Shown in pieces: positions 26,936 through 36,275 of a stretch of 64,000 nucleotides of DNA (position 1 is its first letter; every line of letters begins with the position of its first letter). Under the pieces are notes generated by a model, which was given only the letters and a program-made list of their open reading frames with translations, was not told the DNA's origin and made no database searches. Where the stretch lies: the NCBI RefSeq assembly GCF_000152725.1, contig NZ_AAMO01000009.1:124001-188000 (forward strand), in the 5' to 3' direction. This DNA comes from Pseudooceanicola batsensis HTCC2597. GTDB lineage: Bacteria; Pseudomonadota; Alphaproteobacteria; Rhodobacterales; Rhodobacteraceae. The position numbers and the translations under genes were made by a program.

Positions 26936-28650
26936 CTATCGACCCACGATACGGCTCCGAGATCGACGCGCCCGACGCCATCGTCGACTGCCTCGTCGAG
27001 GCCGGCGTCCGCTATGTCTTCGGCCTGTCCGGTGGGCATACTGGCCGCATCTTCGGCGCGCTGGAGAAACGCCAGGACGACATCCGGACGATCCTGGTCC
27101 GCGAGGAAAGCCTGGGCGCGGTCATGGCCGAAACGGTGGGCCGCATCTCCGGGAGGCCCGGCGTTCTGCTGGGGCAGGGGCCCTGGGTGCTTGGCAACGG
27201 GCTGCTCGGCACGATCGAGGCCCATCTCGCCTCCTCCCCGCTGCTTCTGCTGACGGATTTTTCCGACACGCCCGGGGCTTCCTTGCATGCGCCCTACCAG
27301 TCGGGCACCGGAGGCTACGGCAACTGGGATGCGCGCGGGGCCTTCGGCGCCGTGACAAAGGAAGTCTTCACCGCAGAGGACCCCAAGACAGCCGTGATCG
27401 CCACCCAGCTGGCGCTGAAGCATGCTATGCTGGGGGAACCCGGGCCGGTCGCCATGATCTACGGCCTCCAGGCGCTGGCCGGTTCAATCGATCCCGCCGC
27501 ACGCCCCCGTATCTTTCCGACCCGGGCCCATGTCCGGCCGCTGGCGCCTGCCACCCCGGATCTTTCGGGCGTGCTGGAGCGACTGGCGACGGCGGAGCGG
27601 CCCGTCATACTGGCTGGGAACGGGGTGCGGGTAGGCGATGCCGAAGCCGCCCTTGCCGGTCTGGTCGAGACCACGGGTCTGCCGGTCGTCACCTCTCCCG
27701 CCGGGAAAGGGGTCTTCGACGACGATCACCCGCTGTCGCGCGGGGTCTACGGCAGCTACGGCAACCCGAGCGCCAACCGCGCGATCCACCGCGCCGACGT
27801 GATCCTGGCCCTGGGCACGAAGCTCTCGGCCTCGGACACAGTGGCGGGCGATCCGGACCTGATCGACCCCGCGCGGCAGAGCCTGATCCAGGTGGATATC
27901 GAACCGCGCAACCTGAGCTGGACGCTGCCGGTCGACCTGCCGGTGCTGGGCGATCTGCGGCCCGTGCTCGAGGCGCTGGCAGCGGCATGGAACACCGGGC
28001 CTGTCGCGGACTGGTCCGGGGCGGACAACACCCCCCGGATGGCGCCGCTGCCCGCCTCCGCGCCCGGGGCCACCGCGATCTTCCCGCAGGAGATCGTCGC
28101 GGCGATGCAGCGCGTTCTGCCAGAGGACACGATCTACACCTGCGACGCGGGCGAGAACCGGATCTTCATGCTGCACTGCCTGCGACCGCGCGGGGCGGGA
28201 CGGTTCATCCAGCCCGCCGGGGCCGGACCCATGGGCTATGCCCTGCCCTCTGCCCTGGCGCGCAAGCTGATGGCGCCGGACAGCCCGATCGTGGCGTTTT
28301 CCGGGGACGGCGGGTTTTCCATGACCATGAACGGACTGCTCAGCGCGGTCGAGGCCGGGCTGCCGATCATCTCGGTTGTCATGAACAACGACGCGCTTGG
28401 CTGGTCGCAACATTCCCGCAATGCCTTCGCGACCCAGTTCGGGCGCGTCGACTATGCCGCCATCGGCCGGGGAATGGGCTGTGGCGGGATGAAGGTCTCG
28501 GGTCTGACCGAACTGGAAGACGCGCTGAAAGAGGCGCTTCGGGTCACGCGGGAGGACGCGCGGCCGATGGTCATCGACGTCGAGACCTCGATGGACCTGT
28601 CATTTGCACGGCTCTCCTACACCGAGACCCGCGCGCTCTGGATGAACTGA
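26932..28650 (+). CDS. Second thiamine-diphosphate-dependent enzyme (acetolactate-synthase-like)
   Basis: 572 residues, same three-domain family as the enzyme at 24322-26043 but only distantly similar. Activating Glu in LVREESLGAVMAE; ThDP/Mg motif SGDGGFSMTMNGLLSA followed by SVVMNNDALGW. The N-terminal segment FGLSGGHTGRIF replaces the common FGVPG. No regulatory subunit gene is nearby. Coupled by ATGA to the GntR gene and followed after 23 bases by an SMP-30 lactonase. A specific reaction is not assignable; a catabolic decarboxylase, lyase or hydrolase of a 2-oxo acid or diketone is plausible. Confidence 0.88.
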   Translation: MTIDPRYGSEIDAPDAIVDCLVEAGVRYVFGLSGGHTGRIFGALEKRQDDIRTILVREESLGAVMAETVGRISGRPGVLLGQGPWVLGNGLLGTIEAHLASSPLLLLTDFSDTPGASLHAPYQSGTGGYGNWDARGAFGAVTKEVFTAEDPKTAVIATQLALKHAMLGEPGPVAMIYGLQALAGSIDPAARPRIFPTRAHVRPLAPATPDLSGVLERLATAERPVILAGNGVRVGDAEAALAGLVETTGLPVVTSPAGKGVFDDDHPLSRGVYGSYGNPSANRAIHRADVILALGTKLSASDTVAGDPDLIDPARQSLIQVDIEPRNLSWTLPVDLPVLGDLRPVLEALAAAWNTGPVADWSGADNTPRMAPLPASAPGATAIFPQEIVAAMQRVLPEDTIYTCDAGENRIFMLHCLRPRGAGRFIQPAGAGPMGYALPSALARKLMAPDSPIVAFSGDGGFSMTMNGLLSAVEAGLPIISVVMNNDALGWSQHSRNAFATQFGRVDYAAIGRGMGCGGMKVSGLTELEDALKEALRVTREDARPMVIDVETSMDLSFARLSYTETRALWMN

Positions 28651-28673
28651 GGACGAGCGAGGGAGGAACAGGC

Positions 28674-29600
28674 ATGTCGGAAGTGGAATACGAGATCGTC
28701 ACGACGGGGCTGGGGTTTCCGGAAGGGCCCGTGGTCATGCCCGACGGTTCCGTCATCGTGGTGGAAATCGCGACGGGGGACATCACCCGCGTCGCCCCCG
28801 ACGGCAGCAAGACCCGCGTCGCGCATCCAGGCGGCGGCCCGAACGGCGCCGCGCTTGGTCCCGACGGTGCGCTCTACGTCTGCAACAACGGCGGGTTCCG
28901 CTGGCGCGAGGATGCCCAGGGCGCCCTGCATCCGGCCGGACAGGCCGAGGATTACGACGGCGGCCGGATTGAGCGGATCGATCTGGAGACCGGAGAGGTC
29001 ACAGTTCTTTACACCGCCTCCGACAAGGCGCCGCTGAAGGGGCCGAACGACATCGTCTTCGACGCGGACGGCGGGTTCTGGTGCACAGATCACGGCAAGG
29101 TCCGCGAGCGGGACCAGGACCGGGGCGCGGTGCTTTATGGCCGGATCGATGGCAGCGGGCTGACCGAGGTGCTGTTTCCGATGTACGGGCCGAATGGCGT
29201 GGGCCGCTCCCCGGACGGCAAGACGCTCTGGGTGGCCGAGACGTTTTCCTGCCGGCTCTGGGCCTTCGACGTGATCGCGCCCGGTCAGCTGAAGACTGAT
29301 CCCCGTCCCGGAGCCTTGCACGGCGGACGCCTCGTCGCGTCGCCCGAGGGGCTGCGCGGTTTCGATTCCCTTGCCGTGGATGCCGAGGGCAATGTCTGCA
29401 TCGGACAGATTTACACTGGCGCGATCCTGATCGTATCGCCTGAGGGCAGGATCGTGGACGACATTGCCATGCCCGATCCCTTCGCGACCAACATCGCGTT
29501 TGGCGGGGACGACATGAAGGATGCCTATGTCACCCTGTCGTCGACCGGACAGCTGCTGCGCTACCGGTCCGAGCGTCCGGGCCTACAAAACGCCTTCTGA
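28674..29600 (+). CDS. SMP-30/gluconolactonase family lactonase
   Basis: 308 residues from the ATG at 28674, with GGGAGGA seven bases upstream. Six-bladed beta-propeller family: metal-binding Glu in GLGFPEGPVVMPDG, the repeated GGGPNGAALGPDGALYVCNNGG and LKGPNDIVFDADGGFWCTD, and the Asp region RGFDSLAVDAEGN. It hydrolyses a lactone, consistent with a sugar acid or aldonolactone route, and would act with the ThDP enzyme and the dehydrogenases of the divergent operon. Confidence 0.9.
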   Translation: MSEVEYEIVTTGLGFPEGPVVMPDGSVIVVEIATGDITRVAPDGSKTRVAHPGGGPNGAALGPDGALYVCNNGGFRWREDAQGALHPAGQAEDYDGGRIERIDLETGEVTVLYTASDKAPLKGPNDIVFDADGGFWCTDHGKVRERDQDRGAVLYGRIDGSGLTEVLFPMYGPNGVGRSPDGKTLWVAETFSCRLWAFDVIAPGQLKTDPRPGALHGGRLVASPEGLRGFDSLAVDAEGNVCIGQIYTGAILIVSPEGRIVDDIAMPDPFATNIAFGGDDMKDAYVTLSSTGQLLRYRSERPGLQNAF

Positions 29601-29739
29601 GCATTTCGGCCCGGGGTTCGGCAGCGACGGTGTATCCCACACCGGTAATTGGGGACGCGTATAAATTAAAACATAATGTTGCTTATCAGAATCCTTGGTG
29701 TGAACGGGGCACATTCTAAACTGGGTTGCGACAAATCCC

Positions 29740-30070
29740 CGACCACCTCTCGGGTCGAGCATGTCTTTCCAGGGCTCGATCTTCGGCAACGGTTTGATGG
29801 CCCGCTCGTTGGTGAACTCTGTCGCACCGAACCGGATCACCTTGCGCACCGTGCGTCGCGACACCCGCAGCTCCCGGCAGATCTGCTTGACCGACTTCTT
29901 GTCCTGAAAATGCGCCCAATGGATCTTTGCTACCGTCTCCACGACCAACACCCATCACCGTGCTCCCCGATAACATCGGGGGCATCAGCCAAATCAGTGT
30001 AAAGGGGGGGCATTCTTGAACGCCGATCACCCCGCTACGGGGCCAATTTTGCATACCGGTTCACACCAGA
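29740..30070 (-). mobile_element. Fragment of an IS21-family insertion sequence
   Basis: Terminal part of an IS21 element: the istA 5' end on the minus strand plus upstream non-coding DNA whose outer end (TGTGAACCGGTATGCAAAATT on the minus strand, about 30044-30064) resembles an IS21 terminus. The rest of istA and all of istB are absent. 29601-29740 and 30071-30230 hold no gene I can support. Bases 30081-30109 resemble 3212-3240 in the IS3 remnant (24 of 28 bases). Confidence 0.65.
29744..29951 (-). pseudogene. 5' fragment of an IS21 IstA transposase gene
   Basis: MLVVETVAKIHWAHFQDKKS followed by VKQICRELRVSRRTVRKVIR matches the N-terminal HTH of IstA, and the next stretch (GATEFTNERAIKPLPKIEPW) is also typical. 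Similarity ends near KDMLDP at about 29745; the open frame then runs on into unrelated sequence. Only about 65 of roughly 500 residues remain. Confidence 0.85.
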
Positions 30071-30230
30071 ACTCACCTACAACGTGGGGTGCAGACGCCG
30101 CTTACACTCGTGCCAACTACGTCGTGTGCGGCAAGTTACCAAATTTAAGCCAGTAAACGCCACGACACCCAACCAGCAATTGCCGTCTCGTAGGCCCGCC
30201 AGGGGCACTACCAAGCGTCTCGAGCCATGC

Positions 30231-31784
30231 TCAAGATCGCGCCCAATATGGGGCCCGCAAATCGCGTTTCAGGATCTTGCCGGCTGCGGACAGCGGTAGG
30301 GCATCGGAGCGGAACTCGACGGAACGGGGGCACTTGTAGCCGGCGATGCGGCTCCTGCAATGCTCGATCAATTCCTTCTCGGTCGCAGTGCGTTCGTCGC
30401 GACAGACAATGATAGCATGCACCGCCTCGCCCCAACGGTCGTCCGGGATCCCGATCACGACGGCGATGGCGACGGCCGGGTGCGCGGAAAGAGCATTCTC
30501 GACCTCAGATGAGTACACGTTCTCACCTCCCGTCACGATCATGTCTTTCTTGCGGTCAACGATGTAGATGAAGCCTTCTTCGTCCATCCAGCCCACGTCA
30601 CCAGTTCGCACCCACCCGTTGACAAGGGTGGCGGCAGTTTCATCGGGCTTGCGCCAGTAGCCCGTCATCGTGTGAGGCCCGCGTACGAGGATTTCCCCGA
30701 CCTCACGGCGGGGCATCTCCCGCAGATCGTCATCCGCGATGATGACCTCCGCCATGATCCCCGCATGACCCACGGAGGTCAGTCGTGCCTCTCCATTTGC
30801 ATCGGACACATGTTGCTCCATCGCAAGCTTCGAGATGTACGGGCTCAGTTCGGTCTGCCCGTAGGATTGCTGAAGGTTAACCCCGGGCAGCTTTTCCAAA
30901 GTCTCCGCGATCTGGCCTTCGGTCATTGGCGAGGCCCCATAGCTGAGAACCTTGATCGAACTGAGGTCGTAGTCCTCCAGGTCCTTGCGATCGATTATCA
31001 TGCGGATCATCGTCGGTACGAGGATCAGATGGGTCACCCCGCGGCTTTCGATCGTTTGCATCACCTCCAGCGGATCAAAGGCCCGCATGAAGACGCAGCA
31101 CCCGGCCCCGAGAGTCATCGCAAAAAGCGACAGCAGGCCGCCGACGTGAAACAAGGGCATGACCAGCAAGGAGGTGCTGCTTTCGTGCACGAGATCGCGA
31201 ACGTCCGCACCAAAACCAAGGGCGCTTGACCAGAGAGCCAAGTGAGACAGCATTACGCCCTTGGACTGCCCAGTGGTTCCGCCCGTGTAACAGATCATGG
31301 CAAGGCTCTGGACCGGCCCGTAGGCGGGTTCGGCCGGATCGTTGGCGGCCACCAGGGCTTCGAGGTCGTGTACTGCCGGACCGGTCGACCCCTCCCCGGT
31401 CAAACGGATCACCACGAGATTGGGGGCCACCTCGTCGCGCAGTTTCAGGGTAACTTCCAGGAATTCGTCGTCGACGAAGATGACCTTTGGCTCACTGTCC
31501 TCAAGGCCGTAGGCGAGTTCGGCCTGCGACCATCGCGTGTTCAGCGGCACGCTGACGGCGCCGATCCACAGTGTCGAGAACACGGCCTCGAAAAAACGCG
31601 CCGAGTTATGTGCCAGAAGAGCCACTCGGTCACCCTCGGACACGCCCTGTGCAGCAAGCGCTCCGGCCAGCCGTTCAACCCGTCCCGCGACCTCTGACCA
31701 GGTTTGTATCCCCGCCCCATCAATCGTCGCAGTCCGTTTGCCGAAGACCTGTGCGGCGCGCCGGAAAGACTGGTTCAGCAACAT
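30231..31784 (-). CDS. Acyl-CoA synthetase (AMP-forming, ANL family)
   Basis: 517 residues. ATP-binding P-loop CYTGGTTGQSKGVMLSH, A5 motif QQSYGQTE, A7 RTGDVGWMDEEGF, hinge and A8 DRKKDMIVTGGENVYSSEVE, and the catalytic Lys in AGKILKRDL at the C-terminus. It activates a carboxylic acid to its CoA thioester. It follows the orphan TRAP binding-protein gene after 227 bases, in the same order as the CoA ligase and TRAP genes at 49.8-54.4 kb. Confidence 0.93.
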   Translation of the reverse strand: MLLNQSFRRAAQVFGKRTATIDGAGIQTWSEVAGRVERLAGALAAQGVSEGDRVALLAHNSARFFEAVFSTLWIGAVSVPLNTRWSQAELAYGLEDSEPKVIFVDDEFLEVTLKLRDEVAPNLVVIRLTGEGSTGPAVHDLEALVAANDPAEPAYGPVQSLAMICYTGGTTGQSKGVMLSHLALWSSALGFGADVRDLVHESSTSLLVMPLFHVGGLLSLFAMTLGAGCCVFMRAFDPLEVMQTIESRGVTHLILVPTMIRMIIDRKDLEDYDLSSIKVLSYGASPMTEGQIAETLEKLPGVNLQQSYGQTELSPYISKLAMEQHVSDANGEARLTSVGHAGIMAEVIIADDDLREMPRREVGEILVRGPHTMTGYWRKPDETAATLVNGWVRTGDVGWMDEEGFIYIVDRKKDMIVTGGENVYSSEVENALSAHPAVAIAVVIGIPDDRWGEAVHAIIVCRDERTATEKELIEHCRSRIAGYKCPRSVEFRSDALPLSAAGKILKRDLRAPYWARS

Positions 31785-32011
31785 CTATGTCTACCCTTTC
31801 TTGGTTCCCAAAGAGATACCGGCCCGCGCCATCGGCGGTGTTGCAACATCATAAGGGCCACGCACATGGCCCCGGAAATAGGGACTGCTTCCAAAGGTAC
31901 GAAAGAGCCCGGTCGATTGCGAACATGGAACATCTGCGATGGAAAAGTGCTCCGGATCGGCACCTCTGAAAGTGCGTCCTCCGGAGCGACACTTGTCAAG
32001 ATTTGCTCTGG

Positions 32012-33148
32012 CTACTGGCCATAGCTGGAGACGTCCACCTTCGAGGCCACTTCGGTCCAGTAGACCTCTGCCAACTCCTCTGCGTTCTCCGCGCCCTTCG
32101 TAAGGTCGGTCCATTTCCGCATGAGCTCGGTCAGCTTCTCCGCCGCCGCCTCGCCGGTCTGGATCCCGAACCGGTCGCGATAGATGCTGGCGATGGCCTG
32201 CATATCCTGCTGGACGAATTCCCGGTTCATTTCGATCAGCTCGTCGGAGGCGAGACCGTAGGTGCTTCCTTTCTCCAGCGCGCGCTCGCGGCCTTCACGC
32301 GCTTCGTCGATGTAGACCCATATGATGTCGGCCATGAGGCGGGTATTCGCCCGCAGCAAGTCGGCGCGGTCATCGTCCGTAAGGGCGGACCAGCTATCCT
32401 TGTTCATGGTCACGGGGGCCACGTAGAGCGCCCCCGGCAGGCCGAGGTACAGATGGTCGACAATATCGACGATACCGAAGTTGACAAAGTCGGCCGTGTT
32501 GCCCGCATTACAGTCGACCACACCCTGATTGAGGCCTTCGAGTGTCTCGTTCACGGACATCGAGACCGGCACGGCGCCGAAATGCTCGGCCCAACGCGAC
32601 CAGTAAGCCCCGGCGACACGGATGCGCTTGCCCTTGAGATCGGCGGCGGTCTCCAGCGGCGTCATGCATTGCAGAGCGTAGGTGGTGGAGGCGAAAGCCC
32701 CCAGATAGATTTGATTCTGCTCCTCGACTTCTGCGCGGCAGTCAGCACAGTTCAGCATGATGTATTCCATCATCGCCCCGGCATATGCCAACTGGCTGCG
32801 ATCACCCGCGAACTCGTCAAGCTCCACGATCTCGGAATATTCGTTCAACATGTTGAAGTTGGGATACTCGGACGGAAAATAGGCCGTGATGTTCACGGCA
32901 AGGTCGGCGATCCCGTCGCGCACACCCGCGTTGATCTCTGCGAAGTTCAGCAGCGACAAAGGGTAGACCTTCATCGTCACGTCACCGCCGCTGATCTCCT
33001 CGACACGTTCGGCAAAACTTTCGACCATCGCCGTTGGCGCCGAGTTCGGCGGCCATCCCGATGCAAATCTCAGTTCCGTCGCCGCCGCTGAATTGGCCAT
33101 GGCAAGTGCGGCTGCGCCGACAAGCGCTGTTCCGAGCAAGTGGTTCAT
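32012..33148 (-). CDS. TRAP transporter solute-binding protein (DctP family), orphan
   Basis: 378 residues from the ATG at 33148 with GGGAGGAAAG upstream and a signal peptide (MNHLLGTALVGAAALAMANSA, cleavage near AAA-TEL). DctP features: WPPNSAPTAMVESFAERVEEI, the Arg-containing RIRVAGAYWSRW, and NETLEGLNQGVVDC. It is clearly paralogous to the TRAP binding protein at 53290-54426: same 378-residue length, many shared blocks (GVRDGIADL/I, NTADFVNFG) and the same C-terminus SYGQ. No DctQ or DctM gene is next to it, so it may deliver ligand to the permease encoded at 51.4-53.2 kb. Confidence 0.93.
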   Translation of the reverse strand: MNHLLGTALVGAAALAMANSAAATELRFASGWPPNSAPTAMVESFAERVEEISGGDVTMKVYPLSLLNFAEINAGVRDGIADLAVNITAYFPSEYPNFNMLNEYSEIVELDEFAGDRSQLAYAGAMMEYIMLNCADCRAEVEEQNQIYLGAFASTTYALQCMTPLETAADLKGKRIRVAGAYWSRWAEHFGAVPVSMSVNETLEGLNQGVVDCNAGNTADFVNFGIVDIVDHLYLGLPGALYVAPVTMNKDSWSALTDDDRADLLRANTRLMADIIWVYIDEAREGRERALEKGSTYGLASDELIEMNREFVQQDMQAIASIYRDRFGIQTGEAAAEKLTELMRKWTDLTKGAENAEELAEVYWTEVASKVDVSSYGQ

Positions 33149-33590
33149 CTTTCTCTTTCCTCCCTTGAGGCCTGGAGACGCTCCAGGCGTATCGGCCGTT
33201 ACCAAGTCGCATGAGCAGACCCACTCGCCCGCTCCCTCCACAATCGCAGGAACGCGCGCCGCCTCTCTCGCCATTGAATCCGATCCGAAGCCCGGTTGCG
33301 CCACGCCTCCCGTGACCGAGAAACAACAGAAACCCGACCCCCACGACCGCCGGACCCTGGCCTTCTGCTTGATCGGTACAGATTCCTAATTTTTTGTATC
33401 TACCTGCCACATACCTCGTATTTTAAGGCAAAATTATCATGGACGATTTCGCAAAGATCAGTCAATAGTGTTTTCCGTTCACGGTGGTTCGTTCGCCCCA
33501 GGAGGTTGGGCCGGGCCGCTTCGCGCCATGGATATCCCGCACCTGCAGGGAACCGCTTTCGGGCCAGATGACACACACAGGGAGACGAAA
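33149..33590. other. Divergent intergenic region without a gene
   Basis: 442 bases between the TRAP binding protein (-) and enoyl-CoA hydratase (+). 33388-33475 is markedly AT-rich for this window and probably holds the two promoters. I found no convincing ORF and no clear palindrome. Confidence 0.5.
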
Positions 33591-34421
33591 ATGACCTACG
33601 AAACACTGCTTGCCGAATTCGACGCCGGCATCACCACCGTGACGCTGAATCGGCCCGAGAAGATGAATGCGATGTCCCCCACCCTGCTGGCGGAATTGAA
33701 GGATGTCCTGTCCTCGGCCGCGGAGGACGATCAGGTGGCCGTGGTCGTACTGCGCAGCACCGGAAAGGTATTCTGCGCCGGATACGATCTGAGCCCGGAC
33801 GACTGGATCATCTCGCAGTTCCCGGCGGAATTCGAAGGCGGCGTCGATCTCCAGAAGGACCGCGAGGATATTGTGCAACTCCTGAAGTACTGGCTGGGGA
33901 TGCGGAAGTTTCCCAAGCCTATCGTGGCGGCGGTACAAGGCCCGGCGCTGTCCGGCGCGGGTGAACTTCTTGCGATGTGCGATATCGTGATAGCCAGCGA
34001 AGAGGCCCGCTTCGGTCACCCCGCCGGACGCGACCTCGGAATTCCGCCGACCGTCTTCCTTTGGCCGCTGCTCATCGGCATGCGCAAGACGAAGGAGCTT
34101 CTCTACACCGCGAAACTGATTGACGCGGCAGAGGCAGGGAAGCTCGGCCTCGTCAACGAGGTTGTGGCCGGAGAAGAGTTGGAAGCACGCGTTCGGAGCA
34201 TGGCAGAGGATATCGCCCGCACACCGGTGAACCATCTGAAGATACTGAAAGAGGCGGCCGACAACTGGTACGACAACATGGGCCTCGAAACCTCGTCACG
34301 GCAGGCCGCGGATCTCGATGCCGTGTTTCACCAGAGCCCCACGTTCAACGCATTCTTCAAGCTGGTCGGAGAAAAGGGCATGAAAGCCGCCCTCGATGAA
34401 CGCCGCCGCCTCTTCGGCTGA
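33591..34421 (+). CDS. Enoyl-CoA hydratase/isomerase (crotonase family)
   Basis: 276 residues from the ATG at 33591 (GGGAGACGAAA upstream; homology also starts here). Crotonase features: TVTLNRPEKMNAMSP, the first oxyanion-hole loop KVFCAGYDLS and the second ALSGAGELLAMCDIVIASE. The loop after the first site (DDWIISQFPAEFEGGVDLQ) is longer than in short-chain hydratases. It hydrates an enoyl-CoA made by the adjacent acyl-CoA dehydrogenase. The pair is divergent from the CoA ligase and TRAP binding protein. Confidence 0.92.
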   Translation: MTYETLLAEFDAGITTVTLNRPEKMNAMSPTLLAELKDVLSSAAEDDQVAVVVLRSTGKVFCAGYDLSPDDWIISQFPAEFEGGVDLQKDREDIVQLLKYWLGMRKFPKPIVAAVQGPALSGAGELLAMCDIVIASEEARFGHPAGRDLGIPPTVFLWPLLIGMRKTKELLYTAKLIDAAEAGKLGLVNEVVAGEELEARVRSMAEDIARTPVNHLKILKEAADNWYDNMGLETSSRQAADLDAVFHQSPTFNAFFKLVGEKGMKAALDERRRLFG

Positions 34422-34450
34422 ATTTATTGCTCCCGACAGGATGTATCTAC

Positions 34451-36235
34451 ATGGCTACCTTTGATCGCGCCGACCTTCTGTTCCAGCTCTTCGAAGTCTC
34501 CGACCTCGGAAAGCTGATGAACTCCGCCTCTTTTGCGCATATCGACCGGGACGTCGTCGAGGGCGTGATCGACACCGCCTCCCGTCTCGCCGCCTCGCAT
34601 TTCGAACCTTACGCCAGGCTCGGTGACGAGAATGAGCCGACGTATGAAAGCGGCACGGTTCAAATGATCCCGGAGACCGGAGAGGCGGTCAGAGCCTTCG
34701 CCGATGCCGGTTTCATCGCTGCCCCGTTCGGAGAGGAGTTCGGCGGCCCCAAATTGCCGGAAACCGTTGTCCAGGCCCTCTACTTCATCTTTGCAACGGC
34801 CAATATCGCCTTCCAGGGCTACGGGATGCTCACCGCCGCCGCGGCGCGGATGCTTGCGACTTTCGGCGACGATGACATCAAGGCACGCTATCTCTCTCCG
34901 ATGCTGGAGGGCCGGTTCCTCGGCACGATGTGCCTGTCAGAGCCGCAGGCAGGCTCTTCGCTGTCGGATATCACCACCCAGGCGCGTCGTCGGGAGGATG
35001 GCACATACAGCATTTCCGGCCGCAAGATGTGGATTTCCTGCGGAGATCACAACATTTCCGAGAACATCATACACTTGGTGCTGGCAAAACTGCCCGACAG
35101 CCCTCCGGGCGTGAAAGGCATATCGCTGTTCGTGGTTCCGAAATACCGGGTCGACGCCGACGGTCAGATCGGGGTGCAGAACGATGTCGCACTCGCCGGG
35201 CTGAACCACAAGATGGGTTACAAGGCGACGACCAACTGCGCCCTGAATTTCGGCGAAAACGGTGACTGCATCGGCTATCTGATCGGCAAGGAGCATCAGG
35301 GGCTGCGCTACATGTTCCAGATGATGAATGAGGCTCGGATAGCGGTCGGGGTGGGGGCGACCGCGCTTGGCCAGTGCGGTTTCCAAGCCTCTCTTGCCTA
35401 TGCGCGGGAACGGCCGCAGGGCCGGCATCCGGACAACAAGGACGCCACGAAGCCGCAGGTCCTGCTGACCGACCACGCAGATATCCGTCGCCTGCTGCTG
35501 GCGCAGAAGGCGGCCGTAGAGGGCGCCCTCGCCCTCTGTCTCTACTGCGCCTCGCTGGTCGACCTGGCTGCCTCCACTTCCGAAGAGGACGAAAGACACG
35601 AAGCCGAGCTGCTGCTCGAAATGTTGACCCCGATCACCAAGTCCTGGCCGTCGGAATTCTGCCTCGAGGCCAACAAGCACGCGCTCCAAGTACTGGGGGG
35701 CGCGGGATACACGCGGGACTATCCGATAGAGCGGTGCTATCGCGACAATCGCCTGAATCCGATCCACGAAGGCACGCACGGCATCCAGGGACTGGATTTC
35801 CTTGGCCGGAAGGTCCTGATGCAGGACTCGGCGGGCGTGAAGCTTCTCGTCGAAAGGATCCGAACCGATATGGCGGCCGCCAACCGGACTGTCAGTCCGG
35901 ACCTGATAGAATCCCTCGACGAGGCGCTGGAGAGGTTCGAGGTTGTCACGCGGTCACTGACAGAGGAGGTTGCGAGAGACAGACGCGCCGGATTGGCCAA
36001 TGCCACCCTGTTCCTGGATTTTGCAGGTCACCTGGTGCTCGCGTGGATGCATTTGCGCATACTTCGGGCGGCGCAGGAACGCGAAGCGCGCGATGGTCCC
36101 AGTGATTTCACTACGGGAAAGAAGCAATCCGCGACCTATTTCTTCAAGCGCGAACTTGTGCGCACGAAGGTCTGGGCCGAAACGCTTCTGGACAATGACC
36201 TCACTGCCTATGAGGCGGATGCAGCCTGCCTCTAG
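34451..36235 (+). CDS. Long-form acyl-CoA dehydrogenase (DmdC/AcdA-like, about 594 aa)
   Basis: 594 residues from the ATG at 34451, with AGGA nine bases upstream (an in-frame TTG at 34427 is possible). This is the long subfamily with an extra C-terminal domain, like 3-methylmercaptopropionyl-CoA dehydrogenase. FAD/substrate segments CLSEPQAGSSLSDITTQA and ISGRKMWISCGDHN are visible, and the catalytic-Glu segment reads NPIHEGTHGIQGLDFLGRK. It oxidises an acyl-CoA to the enoyl-CoA and passes electrons to ETF. DMSP catabolism is possible, but the other dmd genes are not here, so I do not call it dmdC. Confidence 0.9.
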   Translation: MATFDRADLLFQLFEVSDLGKLMNSASFAHIDRDVVEGVIDTASRLAASHFEPYARLGDENEPTYESGTVQMIPETGEAVRAFADAGFIAAPFGEEFGGPKLPETVVQALYFIFATANIAFQGYGMLTAAAARMLATFGDDDIKARYLSPMLEGRFLGTMCLSEPQAGSSLSDITTQARRREDGTYSISGRKMWISCGDHNISENIIHLVLAKLPDSPPGVKGISLFVVPKYRVDADGQIGVQNDVALAGLNHKMGYKATTNCALNFGENGDCIGYLIGKEHQGLRYMFQMMNEARIAVGVGATALGQCGFQASLAYARERPQGRHPDNKDATKPQVLLTDHADIRRLLLAQKAAVEGALALCLYCASLVDLAASTSEEDERHEAELLLEMLTPITKSWPSEFCLEANKHALQVLGGAGYTRDYPIERCYRDNRLNPIHEGTHGIQGLDFLGRKVLMQDSAGVKLLVERIRTDMAAANRTVSPDLIESLDEALERFEVVTRSLTEEVARDRRAGLANATLFLDFAGHLVLAWMHLRILRAAQEREARDGPSDFTTGKKQSATYFFKRELVRTKVWAETLLDNDLTAYEADAACL

Positions 36236-36275
36236 CATCGGATTTGGCGTCGGCCGGGCACGACCGACGCTTTTA

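Noticed and set aside
31960..31995. Inverted-repeat-like TCCGGA elements after the orphan TRAP binding protein
   Set aside because: Pairing is poor beyond the 6-base palindromes; not a convincing terminator.
34451..36235. Assignment as dmdC (DMSP demethylation pathway)
   Set aside because: Long-form acyl-CoA dehydrogenases share the same motifs, and no dmdA, dmdB or dmdD genes are recognisable nearby; the crotonase does not identify the pathway.
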